DNA of 64,000 bases from Clostridium ganghwense (GCF_026735165.1 NZ_JAPQES010000001.1:682001-746000); one strand, 5' to 3'; positions 25,560-35,155 are shown, counted from the stretch's first letter. Notes: generated from the letters alone by a model not told the origin. Made by a program: numbers and translations.

Positions 25560-26627
25560 TTAAATTAAATCTTCTATAAATATATCTTTTCTTTCTTTTA
25601 AATCTATAAAATCATCTTTTACTAATAGCAATGGTCTAGATATATCGTTAATATCCATTCTCACTACTTTTGCTACATCACCTGTGTTTAATTTTACCAT
25701 CTCACCTATATAACAATTAACCATACCATTTAAAAAAATTGACCAAAATTTAAAGTCTAATTTTGATAAAGCCTCTTCTTGCATAATTTCAAGAACTTTA
25801 AAAGGTGATTGTTTTTTCTTATATACTCTATTTGAAGTCATAGCATCAAATTCATCTGCAATAGCTATTATTTTTCCAAAAGTATGTATCTTCTCATCTT
25901 TTAATTTTAAAGGATATCCTGAACCATCACATCTCTCATGATGCATAAGAACTCCCATAGATACATTTTCATCCATATAAGGTATATGTTTTACAATTTC
26001 ATATCCTATGACACTATGTGTTTTTATAATTCTAAATTCTTCTGATGTTAATTTTGATTTTTTATTTAATATTTTACTATCTATTCTTATTTTTCCTATA
26101 TCATGTAATATTCCTGCATAAGTTAAAAGATTTAAGTCCTTGACAGAAAGTCCTATCCATTTGCCTAACATATTACTTAATATTCCTACATTAATTGAAT
26201 GTCTATATATATATTCATCAACATCTCTTCCGTTTATAATACTTCTCATAGTACTACTGTAATCCTTAGATTCTTCTAATAAATTTTTCTGCACATTTCT
26301 CAATTCTGTCATACTAATTTTAGAGTTAACCTCTATTTCTTTACAAATATTATCCAATTTATTAGAAATTTCTCCAAAAACTTTTTCTTTTTCATTCAGC
26401 TTCTTTATAGATTTAACAATAAAATCATGAATTTGTTTGTCCTCATCTTCATTATCATATACCAATACTTGTAATAAATAATCTACTTTTTTTATTTTTT
26501 CAATAAATTTACTATTTAAAATTACATCTTTATCTAATAATTTCACTCCATTTTTTCTTATCTCTCTTGCTAAAATCATCCCTGGTAATAATTCATTTAC
26601 ATTCAATTCTTTCACATTTTTATCCAT
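25560..26627 (-). CDS. HD-GYP domain protein (c-di-GMP phosphodiesterase type)
   Basis: This 355-residue cytoplasmic protein has an N-terminal region typical of HD-GYP proteins (LPGMILAREIRKNGVKLLDKD) and a helical linker. The HD-GYP domain follows, with HSINVGILSNMLGKW, AGILHDIGKIRIDSKILNKKS, HHERCDGSGYPL and ADEFDAMTSNR. All metal ligands and the GYP triad are present, so cyclic-di-GMP hydrolysis is likely. The ATG at 26627 follows GGGGGG by about six bases; the longer reading overlaps that site. It is a stand-alone gene, the second HD-GYP-type protein in the window. Confidence 0.92.
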   Translation of the reverse strand: MDKNVKELNVNELLPGMILAREIRKNGVKLLDKDVILNSKFIEKIKKVDYLLQVLVYDNEDEDKQIHDFIVKSIKKLNEKEKVFGEISNKLDNICKEIEVNSKISMTELRNVQKNLLEESKDYSSTMRSIINGRDVDEYIYRHSINVGILSNMLGKWIGLSVKDLNLLTYAGILHDIGKIRIDSKILNKKSKLTSEEFRIIKTHSVIGYEIVKHIPYMDENVSMGVLMHHERCDGSGYPLKLKDEKIHTFGKIIAIADEFDAMTSNRVYKKKQSPFKVLEIMQEEALSKLDFKFWSIFLNGMVNCYIGEMVKLNTGDVAKVVRMDINDISRPLLLVKDDFIDLKERKDIFIEDLI

Positions 26628-26890
26628 AACGTGCCCCCCGCTGTTCAATCCATATATTCACAAATAAATATTTTTTTAAAAATTTATATAATAATCTCTA
26701 TATTATAATTATATTCTTTTTAACGTATTCCTTCTATATAATTTTAATCTTTTCCCTATAAGTAATAATTTTTCTTATTTTTATTTATTATTAATACCTT
26801 TCTTAATCTGGTATTATTTGTTTAAATATCTATATTATTATCAATATATTTTAAAGATTTTAAATGCTTTTTATGAATTTAATACATAAA
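26628..26890. other. gene-free stretch upstream of HD-GYP gene
   Basis: About 260 bases of AT-rich sequence lie between the HD-GYP start and the terminator of the next operon. It presumably holds the HD-GYP promoter, but I see no clear -35/-10 pair, RNA element or ORF with a ribosome site. Confidence 0.4.
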
Positions 26891-26925
26891 AATAATCAGA
26901 GCATAAATTTAATGCTCTGATTATT
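26891..26925 (-). terminator. terminator after MacB-like permease gene
   Basis: A 14-bp stem, AATAATCAGAGCAT (26891-26904) with ATGCTCTGATTATT (26912-26925), is flanked by A and T runs. Confidence 0.82.
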
Positions 26926-26954
26926 TTTATCTTCTGTTTATATTTTTTTAATTA

Positions 26955-28325
26955 TTACTCTGTCTTAATAGCCTCAAGAGCACTTAATTTCATTGCCTTT
27001 CTGGCTGGTAAATATCCTGATATTAACCCTATAATTGTAGTAAATCCAAGTGCTCCAAGTGCTAACCATAATGGAATTACTGACAATGCTGTACCTTCTG
27101 GTAATTGACCTTGTGATTGCATAAAACTCTTTCCTACTACATTTATTCCCTGTGATAAAAGGAAACTAACGATTAACCCAAACGTTCCCCCTAATAAACC
27201 TATCATAGTTGCTTCAAATAAAAATAATTTTTTTATATCTTTAAGAGAAGCTCCTATAACTTTCATAACACCAATCTCTTTTCTTCTCTCATAAATTGCC
27301 ATAACCATTGTATTAGTAATTCCTATAGCTGCAACAAGCAATGATATAGCTCCAATACCACCAAGTACCATTTGTATAATATTCGTTGTCTTTTCTATAT
27401 AGCTTAACTGATCTACTAAACTATATGCTTCATATCCCATATCTTTTATTTTTTGTTGAGCTTCTTTAACTTTATTTACATCCTTAATTTTAACCTTAGC
27501 ACTTTCATATCCTTTAATTTTCTTACTCCTAGAGTCCACTTTTTTATCATAATCTTCTTTTAACTTTTTAAGTTCATCTATGGACATAAAAACAGAATAA
27601 TCATATGAAAAATCTTCTTTTAATACCCCTACACCTTTAATTTTATGTGGAGGTATAACTTTCTTTTGTCTTGTTTGTTCATCAGCTTGTTCTTCCATCT
27701 GTTCAGCAAATGTTTTTTTTCTTCCATAATCAGGATCAAAAGATAAAAGCATTTTATCTTTTAATACTTTCACTTTAGGTTTCATTTCTTTGCCATCTCG
27801 AGGATAATAATCATAATTTTCAGAAGCACCCTCTTTTACAAATCGAAGAGCTGCTTTATTTCCAAAAACTAAATTTAGCTTATCTCCGCCCCTTAAAAGC
27901 CTACCTTCTTCTATTTTATAACCAAGTTTGTCCATATATTCCGGTTTAACTCCACAAATATTAACTTGAGCAGAATATCTTCCAGATATTAATTTAGCAT
28001 TAACATTCATAATAGGACAAATTAACTCTACATCTCTTATTTTTTTTATTTTATCAAAGTCTGCTTTCTTTAATAAGTTTCTGTCTTCTCCCCTATTTCC
28101 TCCAGACATCATACCTCTTCTATATTGTGGTCTTACATCTATTACATTTATATTTCCCCATTGCATTACCTGTTTTCTAGAAAACTCCTTTAAACCTACT
28201 CCCAAAGATACTGTTACAACAATAGATACAGTACCAATTATTATACCTAATGTAGTAAGAAAAGTTCTAAGTTTTCTTCTAAATAGGTTTTTTAACCCCA
28301 TTCGTAATAGGTCTATACTATTCAT
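26955..28325 (-). CDS. MacB-like ABC transporter permease
   Basis: This 456-residue permease has the MacB topology. TM1 lies at about residues 18-42 (RTFLTTLGIIIGTVSIVVTVS), then an external domain of about 270 residues, then three C-terminal membrane segments forming the FtsX domain (from about residue 330, ending LPARKAMKLSALEAIKTE). The external domain is the MacB-PCD type but contains a long, charged, lysine-rich insertion. It overlaps the upstream gene by eight bases. With the ATPase at 30679-31377 it forms a mechanotransmission-type ABC system acting on an extracellular target or partner rather than classical transport. Confidence 0.88.
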   Translation of the reverse strand: MNSIDLLRMGLKNLFRRKLRTFLTTLGIIIGTVSIVVTVSLGVGLKEFSRKQVMQWGNINVIDVRPQYRRGMMSGGNRGEDRNLLKKADFDKIKKIRDVELICPIMNVNAKLISGRYSAQVNICGVKPEYMDKLGYKIEEGRLLRGGDKLNLVFGNKAALRFVKEGASENYDYYPRDGKEMKPKVKVLKDKMLLSFDPDYGRKKTFAEQMEEQADEQTRQKKVIPPHKIKGVGVLKEDFSYDYSVFMSIDELKKLKEDYDKKVDSRSKKIKGYESAKVKIKDVNKVKEAQQKIKDMGYEAYSLVDQLSYIEKTTNIIQMVLGGIGAISLLVAAIGITNTMVMAIYERRKEIGVMKVIGASLKDIKKLFLFEATMIGLLGGTFGLIVSFLLSQGINVVGKSFMQSQGQLPEGTALSVIPLWLALGALGFTTIIGLISGYLPARKAMKLSALEAIKTE

Positions 28326-30657
28326 CTATAGTCAAACCTTTCTTTATTTTTCTCTTTCTTATTACTATTCCTGCAATTACAGCTACAACTATTACCCCAA
28401 TTATAATACCAGTTTTCTTAGCACCTAAAGGTTTCTTTGCATTTTCTGGTGGCATTTGTTCTGGATTTTCTGGAAGCATAGGTGCATCTGAAGCATTTAA
28501 TAATATCTCTTTTCTTATTTCTCTGTGCTCTCCATCAGCCTCATCATAAGAAAAAATTATTGTACCTTTAACTTCTCCTGCTGCCTTTGGAGTTATATCT
28601 ACTTCATATGTATCACTTTTTCCCTTTTCAAAATTTCCTACAAAATATTCTCCATTTTTAATATCAAAATTTCCTTCTGCTTTAACCATAAAATTGTTCA
28701 TTGTAGTTTTTCCAGTATTGTAGAATTGTACAGAAATAGTAGCTGGCTCTCCAACATATAATTCTGGTGGAAGTTGTATTTCACTTGTACCAAGATTTGA
28801 AGGTTGAGTTACAGGAATACCTATAATTTCTTTAGCCGTAAGCTTATTTCCTTCTGCATCTTCATATTCTATATTTGCTATAAGACTATAAGTTTTCGCC
28901 TTTGCATCTGGAAGTACATTCATAGTTAATTGTTTAACTTCATCTGCTTTAGATGCAATTTCATCTATATAAAAAGTATTACTGCTATTTACTGGTGTAA
29001 ACACATTACCTGATGCACTATCTTTTTCATCTACAGTAAGATATACTTTAACATTCTTAACTGATTTTGAAATATGTGTATTTAAAAAGCTTATATTTAT
29101 GTTAAAGTTAGTTCCTGCTGTTACAATTTGTGGATCTGTTTCATATCTATTTATTATAATCTTAGGCTCACTCTTCGTTGCTGCATCACATTGTACATAA
29201 ACACTAGTATATTGTTTAATTATTTTATCTCCATATTTAACTTCAATAGGAATTAAATAATTTTCACTTTTATCTCCCTTTACAGCTGCAAGTTGAAAAG
29301 TTAAACTGCGTTTTTCTCCTGCTTTTAAACTTTTAATTAATTGTAAACTTTGAGATTTATTTATAATTTTTTCTTTTCCATCAATAGAAACTGTAATATC
29401 TTCTCCTTCGGCATCACTTATATTTTCAACATCTAATAATACTGAAAAAGCTTCATTTGGAACTACAACTTCACTTGAAAGCTTAACATTGTCCACTGAC
29501 AAGCTTACATTTTTTTCTTTGTTTACTCTAACAAAGAATTGCTGTTCCTCTGTCCTTACTTCATTTTCTTCACTAGTATATTGAAGTTTTATACTTATTG
29601 GATAGTTTCCATCTTCCATTTTGGGATCTGCATATATATTAAACTTAACATCTTTTTGCTGTCCATTTGCATATATAGTATTTAGCTTTATGTTATTAAT
29701 ATTACCTTTTAGGGTTAATCCTGATTTATCAAGTCCTACTAGTGAAGCATTAATATTCTTAGCATATTGAGCACCTTTATTAGTTACGTCAAAAGATAAG
29801 ACTCCTGTTTTTCCTGCTTGTATAACTTGAGGACTTGTCTTAACATTGCTAAGTACCAAATTAGGTTTAGATAAGCCACTGCCCACTCTTACATAAATAA
29901 CTTCTTCTGTATTAAAAGCATTATCATAAAGATTTTCATAGCTATATTTTAAAGTGATAGGATAATTTTTAGGAGCAGCTGAAGATTTTATTTTAAAAGT
30001 ATAACTTAATTCTGCTGTTTTACCAACCGGAAGTTCTTTTATTGCTTTTAATAAAGTTATATCCCTTGATTCAAATACATCACTATCTATTACTGGAGTT
30101 ACTTCTATCTTTTTTGCCTGATAAGAACCATTATTTCTTATTTTTAATTTTAAAGTCAAATTCTGTCCTGCTATTCCTGAAGGCATAGTTGCTTTTTCTA
30201 CATTTAATCTAGGCTTATAACCACTCGTATCCGTTGAGGATGTTTTACTGCCGTCATTGTCTGGATAAGCTTCATTAATACTTATAGTTCCGCTTCCTAC
30301 TATAGTACTTCCTTTTTTTATTTCTATATGAATTGTTTCATCGTTTCCGCCATTATATCTTACATTAGATATTGTTATTTTCTTTGTACCACCATTAGCT
30401 GTTATCTTCTCATTCAACTCTTTACTAGGTTCTCCAAAAGAACTTGAATCAATAGCTACTGTTAGATTTTCCACCTCACTTGAAGTATTGTTTTTCAATG
30501 TAAGGGTTAAATCAAATTCATCTCCATCGTATATATGATTTTTAGATACTTCATAATCTTCAACTGTTATATCTGTAGTAGCGGCAGCTTTAGCCGTACC
30601 ACCGACTATAAATACCATCATTGTAATTCCTAAAAATAAGCTCATTATCCTTTTCAT
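28318..30657 (-). CDS. secreted multi-domain CARDB-like protein with C-terminal anchor
   Basis: This 779-residue protein has a signal peptide (about residues 1-25, ending KAAATT). Several beta-sandwich repeats follow, with the recurring pattern of spaced N(x)G, KNVK and L-S/T-F motifs typical of CARDB/COG1361 adhesion-like modules (for example LTLKNNTSSEVENL, LKIRNNGSYQAKKIEV, FDVTNKGAQYAKNI, LDVENISDAEGEDI). A C-terminal membrane helix (GIIIGVIVVAVIAGIVI) and a basic tail end it. It sits between the ATPase and permease genes of a MacB-like transporter, where Gram-negative systems have the MacA adaptor. It is probably exported and held outside the membrane by its C-terminal helix. Its partner and cargo are unknown. 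Confidence 0.82.
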   Translation of the reverse strand: MKRIMSLFLGITMMVFIVGGTAKAAATTDITVEDYEVSKNHIYDGDEFDLTLTLKNNTSSEVENLTVAIDSSSFGEPSKELNEKITANGGTKKITISNVRYNGGNDETIHIEIKKGSTIVGSGTISINEAYPDNDGSKTSSTDTSGYKPRLNVEKATMPSGIAGQNLTLKLKIRNNGSYQAKKIEVTPVIDSDVFESRDITLLKAIKELPVGKTAELSYTFKIKSSAAPKNYPITLKYSYENLYDNAFNTEEVIYVRVGSGLSKPNLVLSNVKTSPQVIQAGKTGVLSFDVTNKGAQYAKNINASLVGLDKSGLTLKGNINNIKLNTIYANGQQKDVKFNIYADPKMEDGNYPISIKLQYTSEENEVRTEEQQFFVRVNKEKNVSLSVDNVKLSSEVVVPNEAFSVLLDVENISDAEGEDITVSIDGKEKIINKSQSLQLIKSLKAGEKRSLTFQLAAVKGDKSENYLIPIEVKYGDKIIKQYTSVYVQCDAATKSEPKIIINRYETDPQIVTAGTNFNINISFLNTHISKSVKNVKVYLTVDEKDSASGNVFTPVNSSNTFYIDEIASKADEVKQLTMNVLPDAKAKTYSLIANIEYEDAEGNKLTAKEIIGIPVTQPSNLGTSEIQLPPELYVGEPATISVQFYNTGKTTMNNFMVKAEGNFDIKNGEYFVGNFEKGKSDTYEVDITPKAAGEVKGTIIFSYDEADGEHREIRKEILLNASDAPMLPENPEQMPPENAKKPLGAKKTGIIIGVIVVAVIAGIVIRKRKIKKGLTIDE

Positions 30658-30678
30658 ATGTATTTATCCCTTCTTCTT

Positions 30679-31377
30679 TTAAATTTTTGCTTTATTCATT
30701 TCGATTTTTTCTACGTTTCCATCTCTTACATAAATAACTCTATCTGCATAAACTGCTGTTTCTTGGTCATGCGTTACTATAATTAAGGTTTGATTATATT
30801 CTCTAGACATATTAACCATTAATTCCATAATTTCAAAAGTAGTTTTAGTATCTAAGTTTCCTGTTGGTTCATCTGCAAAAACTATTTCGGGTTTAGCTAC
30901 AAAAGCCCTAGCAATACTTACTCTTTGTTGCTGACCACCACTCATTTGTGAAGGTCTATGATGAAGTCTATCTCCCAGTCCAACTGCCTTTAACATTTCT
31001 GCAGCTTGCTTGTCCCTTTTTTCCCTATGCATTCCTGCAAATACAAGAGGCATAGAAACGTTTTCCAATGCAGTTAAATTTGGAAGTAGATTATAGGACT
31101 GAAAAACAAAGCCTACATTTTTTTGTCTAAAGTTTGTAACCTGTTTCTCATTCATTTTTTCAATATGTTTATTTTTAATTACAATACTGCCTTTAGTTGG
31201 CTTTTCAAGACCAGCTATCATATTTAACAATGTAGATTTTCCTGAACCAGATGTTCCTAGAATACAACAAACTTCCCCTTTTTGTATTTCTAAACTTATT
31301 TCATCTAAAGCAACTACCTTTTCATTTCCCATTTTGTATATTTTTCTAAGATTTTCAATCTGAATTATAGGCTCCAA
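30679..31377 (-). CDS. ABC transporter ATPase, MacB/LolD type
   Basis: This 232-residue nucleotide-binding subunit has Walker A LGTSGSGKSTLLNM, the Q loop, the signature QMSGGQQQRVSIARAFV, Walker B IVFADEPTGNLD and the switch IIVTHDQETA. The VALDEISLEI and NLDTKTTFEIMELM features place it in the MacB/LolD/FtsE family. It is the first gene of a three-gene operon with the secreted CARDB-like protein and the MacB-like permease. The gaps are 21 bases and an 8-base overlap, so they are cotranscribed. Confidence 0.94.
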   Translation of the reverse strand: MEPIIQIENLRKIYKMGNEKVVALDEISLEIQKGEVCCILGTSGSGKSTLLNMIAGLEKPTKGSIVIKNKHIEKMNEKQVTNFRQKNVGFVFQSYNLLPNLTALENVSMPLVFAGMHREKRDKQAAEMLKAVGLGDRLHHRPSQMSGGQQQRVSIARAFVAKPEIVFADEPTGNLDTKTTFEIMELMVNMSREYNQTLIIVTHDQETAVYADRVIYVRDGNVEKIEMNKAKI

Positions 31378-31571
31378 AGTTCTCCCCCTTTACTTTTATT
31401 AGTACATATTCTATATCAATGAATGTATGGTGTTGCCATTTTCATTAATTCTATTTCCATACCATTATATATTTTTATACTTAATTCTTTCTTAATGAAT
31501 TCTTAAATTTATATTAAATTCTAATAAGTTTAGAAATCACTACTTAGCAGCTAATATCTTATTATAAAAAA
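31378..31571. other. gene-free promoter region of ABC operon
   Basis: About 190 AT-rich bases lie upstream of the ATPase gene and up to the terminator stem of the DUF3892 gene. No ORF with a ribosome site or recognisable RNA element was seen. Confidence 0.4.
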
Positions 31572-31619
31572 AGTAGTAAAAGAAGTCTACAAAAATTATA
31601 TCAAACTTCTTTTACTACT
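31572..31619 (-). terminator. terminator after DUF3892 gene
   Basis: A 15-bp stem, AGTAGTAAAAGAAGT (31572-31586) with ACTTCTTTTACTACT (31605-31619), is followed on the minus strand by a seven-T run. Confidence 0.85.
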
Positions 31620-31683
31620 CTATTATTAGACTATTATATTTATAATATAGTAGGCATATATTTTATTAAAATATATGTCTCCT

Positions 31684-31938
31684 TTAACCCTCATCTATTA
31701 CTTGCAAATTCCATAAGTTCATATTAACTTCTTCTTTAGGTAAACTCTCCAAAAATTCTTCTCTCTTCTCTAATATTTCCAAGCTAATTCCAGCTATAGC
31801 ACCTTCCCTTGAAAGTTCAATAGCTTCGTATTTTGATATTGATCTTCCATCCTCTAATTTGTACCCCATTATTTCACCATTTTCATCCTTCTCAATATTG
31901 GTTATAACATGTTCAAATTCCAAGTTTCCATACATCAT
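31684..31938 (-). CDS. DUF3892 domain protein
   Basis: This 84-residue protein contains HVITNIEKDENGEIMGYKLEDG and SISKYEAIELSREGAIAGI, the DUF3892 pattern (ITxVxKDxxGxI...LxDGxxISKxEAIxLAxxG). It is a small acidic protein without membrane segments. Its function is unknown. GGGGGTG precedes the ATG by five bases and a strong terminator follows. A 464-base non-coding stretch lies upstream. Confidence 0.78.
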   Translation of the reverse strand: MMYGNLEFEHVITNIEKDENGEIMGYKLEDGRSISKYEAIELSREGAIAGISLEILEKREEFLESLPKEEVNMNLWNLQVIDEG

Positions 31939-32402
31939 ATTAACACCCCCACCATATAATATGAAATTTATATGATATATATGACTAATAAATATCTAAT
32001 ATTTTATTTATTATAGTGATATTACCAGAATTGTGTTATACAATTTTTTCAATTTTTGTTTACTTTGTTACATTATTAACAATTTTAGTATTCCATAACG
32101 CTATAGTATTTGTTTTGAATTTATTTACTTATTTTAAAAGTTTGTGTGCATTTTTAGCATTATCATCAGATTCTATAATGATTTGTTCATTCTTTTCACT
32201 TATTTATGTTATACTTTCTCCAATATTTGATGAGGCTGCAAGTTTATCAATTTTTTAACGAAATATCGGTAATTTTACAGAGTATTAACATAGTTTTTAC
32301 GTCATTTTATATTTATATTTTTATATTAAAAATGTTGGAAATTATAAAATTTTATAATTTCCTAATAAGTAAAAAAGGCACAGATAAAATCTATACCTTT
32401 TA
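31939..32402. other. gene-free stretch between DUF3892 gene and trmB
   Basis: This AT-rich region probably contains the DUF3892 promoter. A plus-strand hydrophobic reading frame (32016-32258) has no ribosome site and is not accepted as a gene. A 28-base palindromic repeat lies at 32334-32361 and an imperfect hairpin near 32370-32406 may terminate trmB. Confidence 0.5.
32334..32361. repeat. dispersed 28-bp palindromic repeat (copy 1)
   Basis: GTTG followed by the perfect 24-base palindrome GAAATTATAAAA/TTTTATAATTTC. The same 28 bases with one change recur at 49412-49439, 17 kb away, in both cases within about 30 bases of a hairpin at a gene end. Confidence 0.7.
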
Positions 32403-33047
32403 CTATTTAAGCTTAGCAATTAAGAATTTGCTCTTTATTCCTTTTTCTTTAAATTTACTTTCATACTCTGTCATAATATTTTCTTCTGCATATTCGCTGT
32501 TATGCAAATCATATGTTTTGTAAAGAATTTCAAATCCACTTTCTTCAAAATATTCAAAGGATTCTTCAAATAGTTCTAAATCATCACTCTTGAAGTGAAT
32601 TTCTGTACCTTTCTTTATAAACTTTTTATATTCTGTTAAAAATCTTGTGTGTGTAAGTCTTCTTTTTTTATGTCTATCCTTTGGCCAAGGATTACAGAAA
32701 TTTATATATATTCTGCTTATTTCATTTTCATCAAAAATCTCTGCAATACCTGCTATATTCATAGCTGCAATTCTAACATTCGTAGCTTCAGCCTCATTTA
32801 TATTTCTAAGGGTCATAACTAAAATTTCATCTTTAAGATCTATAGCTACTATATTTTTATTAGGATATTTCAGAGCAGTTTTAGCTGTAAATCCTCCTCT
32901 ACCGCACCCTAATTCCAAATATATGTCATTATTATTCTTAAATTCTTCATTCCATCTTCCTTGCAACTCTTTTGCTTCATCCAATGATTTAAATGTAGGA
33001 CTAGCTTCAAGCTCTGGTCTTGCCCACCATTTTTTCCTAAGTCTCAT
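32403..33047 (-). CDS. trmB: tRNA (guanine-N7)-methyltransferase
   Basis: This 214-residue SAM-dependent enzyme makes m7G46 in tRNA. It begins [16 protein letters not shown] and has [15 protein letters not shown] (SAM motif I), [31 protein letters not shown] (the conserved NPWPK) and THTRFL. The ATG at 33047 follows GGAGG by seven bases, a better start than the TTG three bases upstream. It lies between the DUF3892 gene and the cobalamin operon, both on the same strand. Confidence 0.96.
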   Translation of the reverse strand: MRLRKKWWARPELEASPTFKSLDEAKELQGRWNEEFKNNNDIYLELGCGRGGFTAKTALKYPNKNIVAIDLKDEILVMTLRNINEAEATNVRIAAMNIAGIAEIFDENEISRIYINFCNPWPKDRHKKRRLTHTRFLTEYKKFIKKGTEIHFKSDDLELFEESFEYFEESGFEILYKTYDLHNSEYAEENIMTEYESKFKEKGIKSKFLIAKLK

Positions 33048-33149
33048 CAACTTTCCTCCTTAGAGTATTTTCTTATCTTCCAAGTTTATATTATACTTTA
33101 ATTAAGAATTGCATACAATAAAATCAGTTATTTTTTATAGTGAAGATAT

Positions 33150-33665
33150 TTACTTTTCTATTCCCACTCTTGCTTGAACCCCTTTAGCATAATAATGTTT
33201 TACTTCTTTCATTTCAGTAACTAAATCTGCCTTATCTATAAGTTCTTGTGGAGCATATCTCCCTGTAATTATAACCTCTACATGTCCTTTTCTTTTATCT
33301 AGTATGTCTATAACTTCTTTCACTGAAAATAATTTATAATAAAGAGCTATATTAAGTTCATCCATAACCACTATATCATAATGTCCATCTACCAATATAG
33401 TTTCCATTTCTTTCAAGCCTTCTTTTGCACTCCTTATATCATCTTCACTAGGATTATTATAAATAAAACAATCTCTTCCAAATTGCTTCATTTCAAAATT
33501 GGGTAAGTATTTTACAGCTTCAAGCTCACTATATTTCATTCCCTTTATAAACTGTCCAAAAAAAACTTTTTTTCCTGCACATACTGCTCTTATAGCAAGT
33601 CCTAAGGCACAAGTAGTTTTACCTTTTCCATTTCCTGTATATATTTGAACATATCCTTTATCCAC
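33150..33665 (-). CDS. cobO: cob(I)yrinic acid a,c-diamide adenosyltransferase
   Basis: This 171-residue CobO/BtuR/CobA-type enzyme has the P-loop GNGKGKTTCALGLA, FGQFIKGMKYSE, VVMDELNIAL (Walker B-like) and the EVIITGRYAP segment. It transfers the adenosyl group from ATP to cob(I)alamin or cobinamide and is called btuR or cobA in other species. It is the last gene of the riboswitch-controlled btuF-btuC-btuD-cobU-cobO set, matching a salvage function after uptake. Confidence 0.94.
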   Translation of the reverse strand: MDKGYVQIYTGNGKGKTTCALGLAIRAVCAGKKVFFGQFIKGMKYSELEAVKYLPNFEMKQFGRDCFIYNNPSEDDIRSAKEGLKEMETILVDGHYDIVVMDELNIALYYKLFSVKEVIDILDKRKGHVEVIITGRYAPQELIDKADLVTEMKEVKHYYAKGVQARVGIEK

Positions 33666-33725
33666 TTAAAAATCACTCCATTTCCTCTAATTTACTAATA
33701 AACTTAAATATCATTAAAGTAATAT

Positions 33726-34274
33726 CTATTTAAGTTTTAATGGAAGTCCACATGCCATTAAATAAACTTCATCACTCATCGAAGCAATATATTGATTTAT
33801 CCACCCTGCAATATCTCTAAAAATTCTACTTACTTTATATTCTGGAACTAATCCCCATCCAACTTCATTAGTAACTATAATGATATTTTTATCCTTTTTT
33901 CTTATCTCTAATATCATCTTTTCTACTTCTCTCTTTATATTTTTTGAAAGCTCATCCACTTCTTCCATAGTAATGCTATCAAAATCCTCATATCTATCAA
34001 ACATTAAATTAGTAACCAATATTGTTACACAATCTAAAAGTATATATTTTTTATCTGATTTTTCCACTACTTTATCTAATTTTTTAAATCCTTCATATGT
34101 AGACCACTTACCATTCCTTCTACTTTTATGTTTTTCTATCCTGTCTTCCATCTCTTTATCTAAGGCCTTTGCTGTAGCTATATATAAAACATCATCTTCT
34201 TCCTTTAAAAGCTTTTCTGCATAACTACTTTTACCACTTCTACAAGCTCCTGTAATTAAAATAACTTTACTCAT
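33726..34274 (-). CDS. cobU: adenosylcobinamide kinase / guanylyltransferase
   Basis: This 182-residue bifunctional CobU enzyme has the P-loop LITGACRSGKSSYAE, YIATAKALDKEMEDRI and KHKSRRNGKWSTYE (the histidine used for GMP transfer), LLDCVTILVTNLM and IIVTNEVGWGLVPE. It phosphorylates adenosylcobinamide and then transfers GMP onto it. The ATG at 34274 is chosen because the sequence starts with the P-loop strand; ribosome site GGAG is at about ten bases. The reading to 34304 is less likely. No cobS or cobC lies in the window, so the rest of the nucleotide-loop pathway must be elsewhere. Confidence 0.94.
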   Translation of the reverse strand: MSKVILITGACRSGKSSYAEKLLKEEDDVLYIATAKALDKEMEDRIEKHKSRRNGKWSTYEGFKKLDKVVEKSDKKYILLDCVTILVTNLMFDRYEDFDSITMEEVDELSKNIKREVEKMILEIRKKDKNIIIVTNEVGWGLVPEYKVSRIFRDIAGWINQYIASMSDEVYLMACGLPLKLK

Positions 34275-34349
34275 CACTTCATTTCTCCCTTTTATCAAAA
34301 CCATGATTTTATTTATTGGCTATGTTTTAAATCTTTCTTAAAACATAAC

Positions 34350-35150
34350 CTATCTGTTAAAATAAGTACTCATGGGAATTATATGCGGACTACCTGTAAC
34401 TGGATCTTCTATCATATTAACCTTTATACTATAAACTTTTTCAATATTTTCTTTAGTTAAAACTTCTCTTGGAGAACCCTTCTGTACAATTTCTCCATTA
34501 TTCGTTAATATTAAATAATCACTATATTTAGCAGCTAAATTCAAATCATGAAGAACAGCTATAACAGTAATGTCTTTTTTTAAAAACTTTACTGTATCTA
34601 GTAATTCAATTTGATGATGAATATCTAAATTTGATATAGGCTCATCTAAAATAATTATATCTGTATCTTGTGTAAGAGCTCTTGCCACTATAACTCTCTG
34701 ACGTTCCCCTCCACTTAATTCATTTATATTTTTTTCTCTTAGTTTCCACGTATTTGTCATCTGCATAGCCTTTTTAGCAATTTCAATATCCTCTTCTCTT
34801 TCAGACTGAAACCTTCCCATATAAGGATTCCTTCCCATTAAAACAACATCCATAACAGAAAACTCAAAATCTATCATTGTATTTTGAGGTACATAAGATA
34901 TATTTTGAGCAAGTGTTTTATTCTTCATGGTTATTAAATCTATTTCATTAATATATACACATTCTTTTTTCGGAAAAAGTATTTTTGAAATGTTTTTTAA
35001 AAGAGTTGTTTTACCTGAACCATTAGGTCCTATAATAGTATAAAACTTATTTCTTTCAAATTCCAAATTTATATTCTTAAGAACATTTCTATCTCCGTAG
35101 TTCCACTTTAAATCCTTTATTATTATTGGAACGGAATATTTTTTTTTCAT
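34350..35150 (-). CDS. btuD: cobalamin ABC transporter ATPase BtuD-like
   Basis: This 266-residue FecE/BtuD-type ATPase has Walker A GPNGSGKTTLLKN, FSVMDVVLMGRNPYMG, the signature ELSGGERQRVIVARAL, Walker B TDIIILDEPISNLD and VLHDLNLAAKYSD. The family handles vitamin B12 or iron-siderophores; the upstream cobalamin riboswitch and downstream cobU/cobO decide for B12 or cobinamide. It overlaps nothing but starts six bases after the permease stop, with AGGTG inside the permease end. Confidence 0.93.
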   Translation of the reverse strand: MKKKYSVPIIIKDLKWNYGDRNVLKNINLEFERNKFYTIIGPNGSGKTTLLKNISKILFPKKECVYINEIDLITMKNKTLAQNISYVPQNTMIDFEFSVMDVVLMGRNPYMGRFQSEREEDIEIAKKAMQMTNTWKLREKNINELSGGERQRVIVARALTQDTDIIILDEPISNLDIHHQIELLDTVKFLKKDITVIAVLHDLNLAAKYSDYLILTNNGEIVQKGSPREVLTKENIEKVYSIKVNMIEDPVTGSPHIIPMSTYFNR

Positions 35151-35155
35151 ATGTT

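Noticed and set aside
32016-32258. Plus-strand hydrophobic 80-codon reading frame
   Set aside because: It starts with GTG without any ribosome site, is composed of AT-rich Phe/Leu/Ile codons as expected by chance, and lies in the probable promoter region of the DUF3892 gene. I keep it as non-coding.
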